34,927 bases of DNA from positions 1 to 34,927 of the forward strand of contig CAMARB010000019.1 of assembly GCA_945860355.1 (NCBI GenBank), written 5' to 3'. The notes below the pieces were generated by a model. The model was not told the DNA's origin and made no database searches. It saw only the letters and a list, made by a program, of their open reading frames with translations. How positions within the stretch are numbered: the stretch's first letter is position 1; every line of letters begins with the position of its first letter. Below, piece after piece: positions 32,872-34,927 of the stretch. A program made the position numbers and the translations under genes. Source of the stretch: Chthoniobacter flavus (lineage in GTDB: Bacteria > Verrucomicrobiota > Verrucomicrobiia > Chthoniobacterales > Chthoniobacteraceae).

Positions 32872-33984
32872 TTATTGGATCTGGCCGGTCTCCTGGAACT
32901 TCTGCCAGTCCGCCGCAAACGCCGCGTTGAGCAGCCAGGACGCCCGGGATTTGTCGCCGGGGAAGCTGGCAAAAGGCGCGACGGGCAGCTTCTGGTAGCC
33001 GCCCGTGGCGAGATCCCAGTTTTGGCCGAGGTAACCCTGCTCGGGCAGCAGGGCGCGGAGCGGCACGGGGCCCTTGCGCGGGTCGGCATCGGCGGGCACC
33101 CGGGCGGCCCAGGAATGCCGGAGGAAAGAGAACACTAGGGGCCAGGTTTTTTCGCCCGGGCCGTGGCCGGTGTGGGGTTCCACCGCGTAATGCCAGAGCG
33201 CGTTGTGCTTGCTGCGCATCAGCTCCACCACCGCCAGGTTTTCCGGCTTGGAAGGGCGGCCCAGAAAATGGTCGTCCTCACCAAAAATCACCATCCCGGG
33301 CACCTGGGCGCCGCCCGGTTGATAGACCTGGAAAGTGACGCCGGGGCGCATGGACACCCAGCCCCAGACCCGGGCGCCCTCCGTGGCAGGGTAAATGGCG
33401 GAAAAACCGGTTCCATTGGAGTGCCCGTACAGAAAGACCGGCGCGTGCTCGATTTCAGGATGCCCGGCTTCCAGGCCCATCGCCTTGAGCCGTTCCGCCA
33501 AAAGGCTCTTCGGCCAAAAACCCCTCTGGACCGGGTCACCGATGAACTTCAGAAGGCCGAGCTGGAGTTCCCGCGCAATCTGGCGCAGCTGCGGGTTTTT
33601 GTAGAGCGCCGAGCCGCTGCCGTGTCCGGACATGACGACCATGCCTTTCACCACCGGCGCGCCCTCCGGGATCCAGAGGTCGAACGTGCACTCCTGTTTT
33701 TTGCCCTCGCCCTTTTCCGCCACGGCCGCCCGCCACTGCGCGTCGTTGATTTTCCAATCCCAATTGTATTCTCCGCCCTGCTCGCCGGAAGGGGTGCCCC
33801 ATTTCGCCTCGTCGAGTTTCCAGTCCCACTGCTTTTGATCCTTGGCGATGAGGTTGGTGCGCACCCACCAAAGGCTGTTGCTCTCGGACAACGTCAAGGG
33901 CTGGGAAATCTCGATGTCGGCGGCGCGCAGCGGGGAAAACGAGGCGAGAAAGGCGAGGAACCGGAGAGGGGTTTTCAAATTCAT
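32872..33984 (-). CDS. Exported alpha/beta hydrolase-like protein
   Basis: A 370-residue exported protein with a Sec signal (FLAFLASFSPLRA). The nucleophile elbow is GHSNG (Ser189, in VFLYGHSNGTGFSAIYP). An acidic residue in FGEDDHF (about 237) and His271 or His274 (EPHTGHGPGE) can complete the triad. VVMSGHGSGSALYKN may form the oxyanion region. It resembles dienelactone-hydrolase/esterase-like proteins but I cannot name a family. Between signal and hydrolase domain is a curious short repeat, WDWKLDEAKW (53-62) and WDWKINDAQW (75-84). It is first of three same-strand genes ending at 30647. Confidence 0.75.
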   Translation of the reverse strand: MNLKTPLRFLAFLASFSPLRAADIEISQPLTLSESNSLWWVRTNLIAKDQKQWDWKLDEAKWGTPSGEQGGEYNWDWKINDAQWRAAVAEKGEGKKQECTFDLWIPEGAPVVKGMVVMSGHGSGSALYKNPQLRQIARELQLGLLKFIGDPVQRGFWPKSLLAERLKAMGLEAGHPEIEHAPVFLYGHSNGTGFSAIYPATEGARVWGWVSMRPGVTFQVYQPGGAQVPGMVIFGEDDHFLGRPSKPENLAVVELMRSKHNALWHYAVEPHTGHGPGEKTWPLVFSFLRHSWAARVPADADPRKGPVPLRALLPEQGYLGQNWDLATGGYQKLPVAPFASFPGDKSRASWLLNAAFAADWQKFQETGQIQ

Positions 33985-34280
33985 AAGGACGTGGTTTGGG
34001 AACCCGCAAGAAAGAGCAGGGGTTAGGCCCGCGAACGCGGGAGACTGGGCGGTTTCCTCCTGAAATGCCGGAGGACCGTTCCCGGCGGAACAGAGATCGG
34101 GGATGGAGCGACCGCCCCGGGGGCCCGGATTGGAGGTCCCTCTCAGGGCTCATGTTGTTTCGCGCATCCCACCCAGCGTGTTGCGCTGGGCTGGGATGGG
34201 CTGGGCCTTCGGCCCGCAAAACAGTGAGCAACGCGGGCCGCCTTGGAGCCCACGTCACCTCTGCCCCCCTTCACCGCTGC
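33985..34280. other. Intergenic spacer with hairpins, no gene seen
   Basis: No convincing coding frame. CCCAGCG-TGTTG-CGCTGGG (34172-34190) forms a perfect stem extended by ATCCCA/TGGGAT outside it, and GGGCC-TTC-GGCCC (34203-34215) follows. CCCTCTCAGGGCT at about 34138 is a variant of a palindrome that recurs at 34353 and 34396. Confidence 0.5.
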
Positions 34281-34358
34281 CCAGCCCCAACAGGGCGGAT
34301 TTAGGGGAGCCCCGGGCACCGCCCGGGGTGAACGTGTTTAAAACACGCGCAAAGCCCT
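34281..34358 (+). repeat. 78-bp REP-like repeat, copy 1
   Basis: A 78-bp unit with two perfect hairpins: CCCCGGGC-ACC-GCCCGGGG and the palindrome CGTGTTT-A-AAACACG. A near-identical unit is at 34519-34596. Here the unit continues rightward with GAAGGGGC, completing a third palindrome AGCCCTGAAGGGGC. Confidence 0.75.
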
Positions 34359-34479
34359 GAAGGGGCACGTCATCGCGTCGGCCATGGTTTGAGACGCCCT
34401 TTCAGGGCTCGACATTCGCACCGGTCGGCCGACCCCGGGCGTTGCCCGGGGCTACCCTATTTCGCCCCTGCGGGGCTCC

Positions 34480-34514
34480 CTCACCTCTCACCTCTCACCT
34501 CTCACCCCTCACCG
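34480..34514. repeat. Five tandem 7-mers CTCACCT
   Basis: CTCACCT is present three times exactly (34480-34500), then CTCACCC and CTCACCG. It is a short tandem repeat between the two 78-bp units and a likely place for slippage. Confidence 0.8.
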
Positions 34515-34518
34515 CCCC

Positions 34519-34596
34519 CCAGCCCCAACGGGGCGGATTTAGGGGAGCCCCGGGCACCGCCCGGGGTGAACGTGTTTAAAACACGAGCAAAGCCCT
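34519..34596 (+). repeat. 78-bp REP-like repeat, copy 2, abutting IS110
   Basis: The same 78-bp unit as 34281-34358 with a few substitutions and both hairpins kept. Unlike copy 1, it breaks off after AGCCCT and is followed by CATCGGGAAGTTACG, which leads within 10 bp to the stop codon of the IS110-type transposase. This suggests that the element inserted here. Confidence 0.75.
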
Positions 34597-34606
34597 CATC
34601 GGGAAG

Positions 34607-34927
34607 TTACGTCGCAAGTGCCTCATTTTGAACGCAAGTCGGATCTAGCGGGAGGAGGCGGTAGCCGAGCGTTTTGGCGTTGGCTTCCAGTCGGTGAACG
34701 CGATTTTTGCGGTTCTCCGCTTCGATCTTCGCGTAGATCGAGTCGTCGTATTCCAAGCCCTCGCGCACCAGTTTGTAGATGATCCGCAGGATCATGTGCG
34801 CCATCGCCGTCAGCGCTTTGGGCGCCCCGAGTCGGGTGCGGAGCCGGCGGTAGCGTTCGCCCAGTGCGCTGGCACTGCGATGCAGTCCGAGCGCGCTTTG
34901 TCTGAGCATTTTTGCGATGCGCGGCTT
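34607..34927 (-). mobile_element. IS110-family transposase, C-terminal part (runs off the window)
   Basis: The frame is open to the window edge, so only the last 106 or so residues are seen. They match the C-terminal (Transposase_20/IS116-IS110-IS902) end of IS110-family DEDD transposases: RYRRLRTRLGAPKALTAMAHMILRIIYKLVREGLEYDD, in the usual pattern 'FYxRLxxRxGxxKAxxAxAxKxLxxIYxxLxxGxxYxD'. A catalytic serine is expected just outside or near the edge. IS110 elements encode a bridge RNA in a non-coding end that pairs with donor and target DNA; in the IS110 group this is upstream of the transposase, beyond this window. The stop at 34607 lies 10 bp from a REP-like repeat. Confidence 0.8.

Noticed and set aside
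34480-34514. Tandem CTCACCT units as a CRISPR or iteron array
   Set aside because: The units are 7 bp with no spacers and there are no cas genes or replication gene nearby; it is a simple short tandem repeat.

Overview
The window looks like chromosomal DNA of a high-GC bacterium of the Planctomycetota-Verrucomicrobiota-Chlamydiota group, most likely Verrucomicrobiota. The reasons are two separate sets of 'planctomycete cytochrome' proteins (DUF1552 with a DUF1587/1595/1592/1588/1585 protein, and DUF1501 with a DUF1549/DUF1553 protein), an ECF sigma/anti-sigma pair heading one of them, a BlaI/M56 pair with repeat domains, several Tat-type signal sequences, and intergenic spacers full of short hairpin repeats. 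This is inference from gene families; no rRNA or marker gene is present.

Layout. 1-441: a hairpin terminator and a fold-back repeat. 442-5088 (minus): DUF1552 protein and a large secreted protein that joins a formylglycine-generating-enzyme-like domain to a c-type cytochrome and DUF1592-type domains. 5385-10446: dabB-dabA inorganic-carbon uptake operon (minus) with a divergent LysR regulator. 10515-11387: APH-like phosphotransferase. 11519-17617 (minus): operon of ECF sigma factor, membrane anti-sigma-like protein, DUF1549/DUF1553 cytochrome and DUF1501 protein, closed by a clear intrinsic terminator. 17878-20526: possible 35-residue membrane peptide, then BlaI repressor with operator-like sites and an M56 (BlaR1-like) protease whose C-terminal repeat region is in another frame; a decayed remnant follows. 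20799-21998 (minus): class C beta-lactamase-like serine hydrolase. 22228-24223: cytochrome P450 and a sugar-isomerase-like TIM barrel. 24347-25930 (minus): secreted lysyl-oxidase-like protein with an in-frame stop codon near its start. 26305-29300: OlsB/OlsA-like acyltransferases, a tandem duplication of about 0.92 kb, and a small cytochrome c with a frameshift. 29317-30129 (minus): outer-membrane barrel protein. 30647-33984 (minus): alpha/beta hydrolase, SMP-30 lactonase and TIM-barrel protein. 33985-34927: hairpin repeats and the C-terminal end of an IS110-family transposase.

The most unusual items are the tandem duplication that has created a chimeric acyltransferase carrying the signal peptide of the neighbouring cytochrome c; a frameshift at a canonical X_XXY_YYZ sequence (A_AAG_GGG) in the M56 gene, with a similar A/G run in the remnant downstream; a bacterial lysyl oxidase homologue retaining both residues that form the lysine tyrosylquinone cofactor; the sulfatase-modifying-factor/cytochrome fusion; and an IS110 element that appears to sit inside one copy of a 78-bp REP-like repeat. 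Frame breaks at homopolymer runs recur in this window, so sequencing error must be excluded before reading biology into them.
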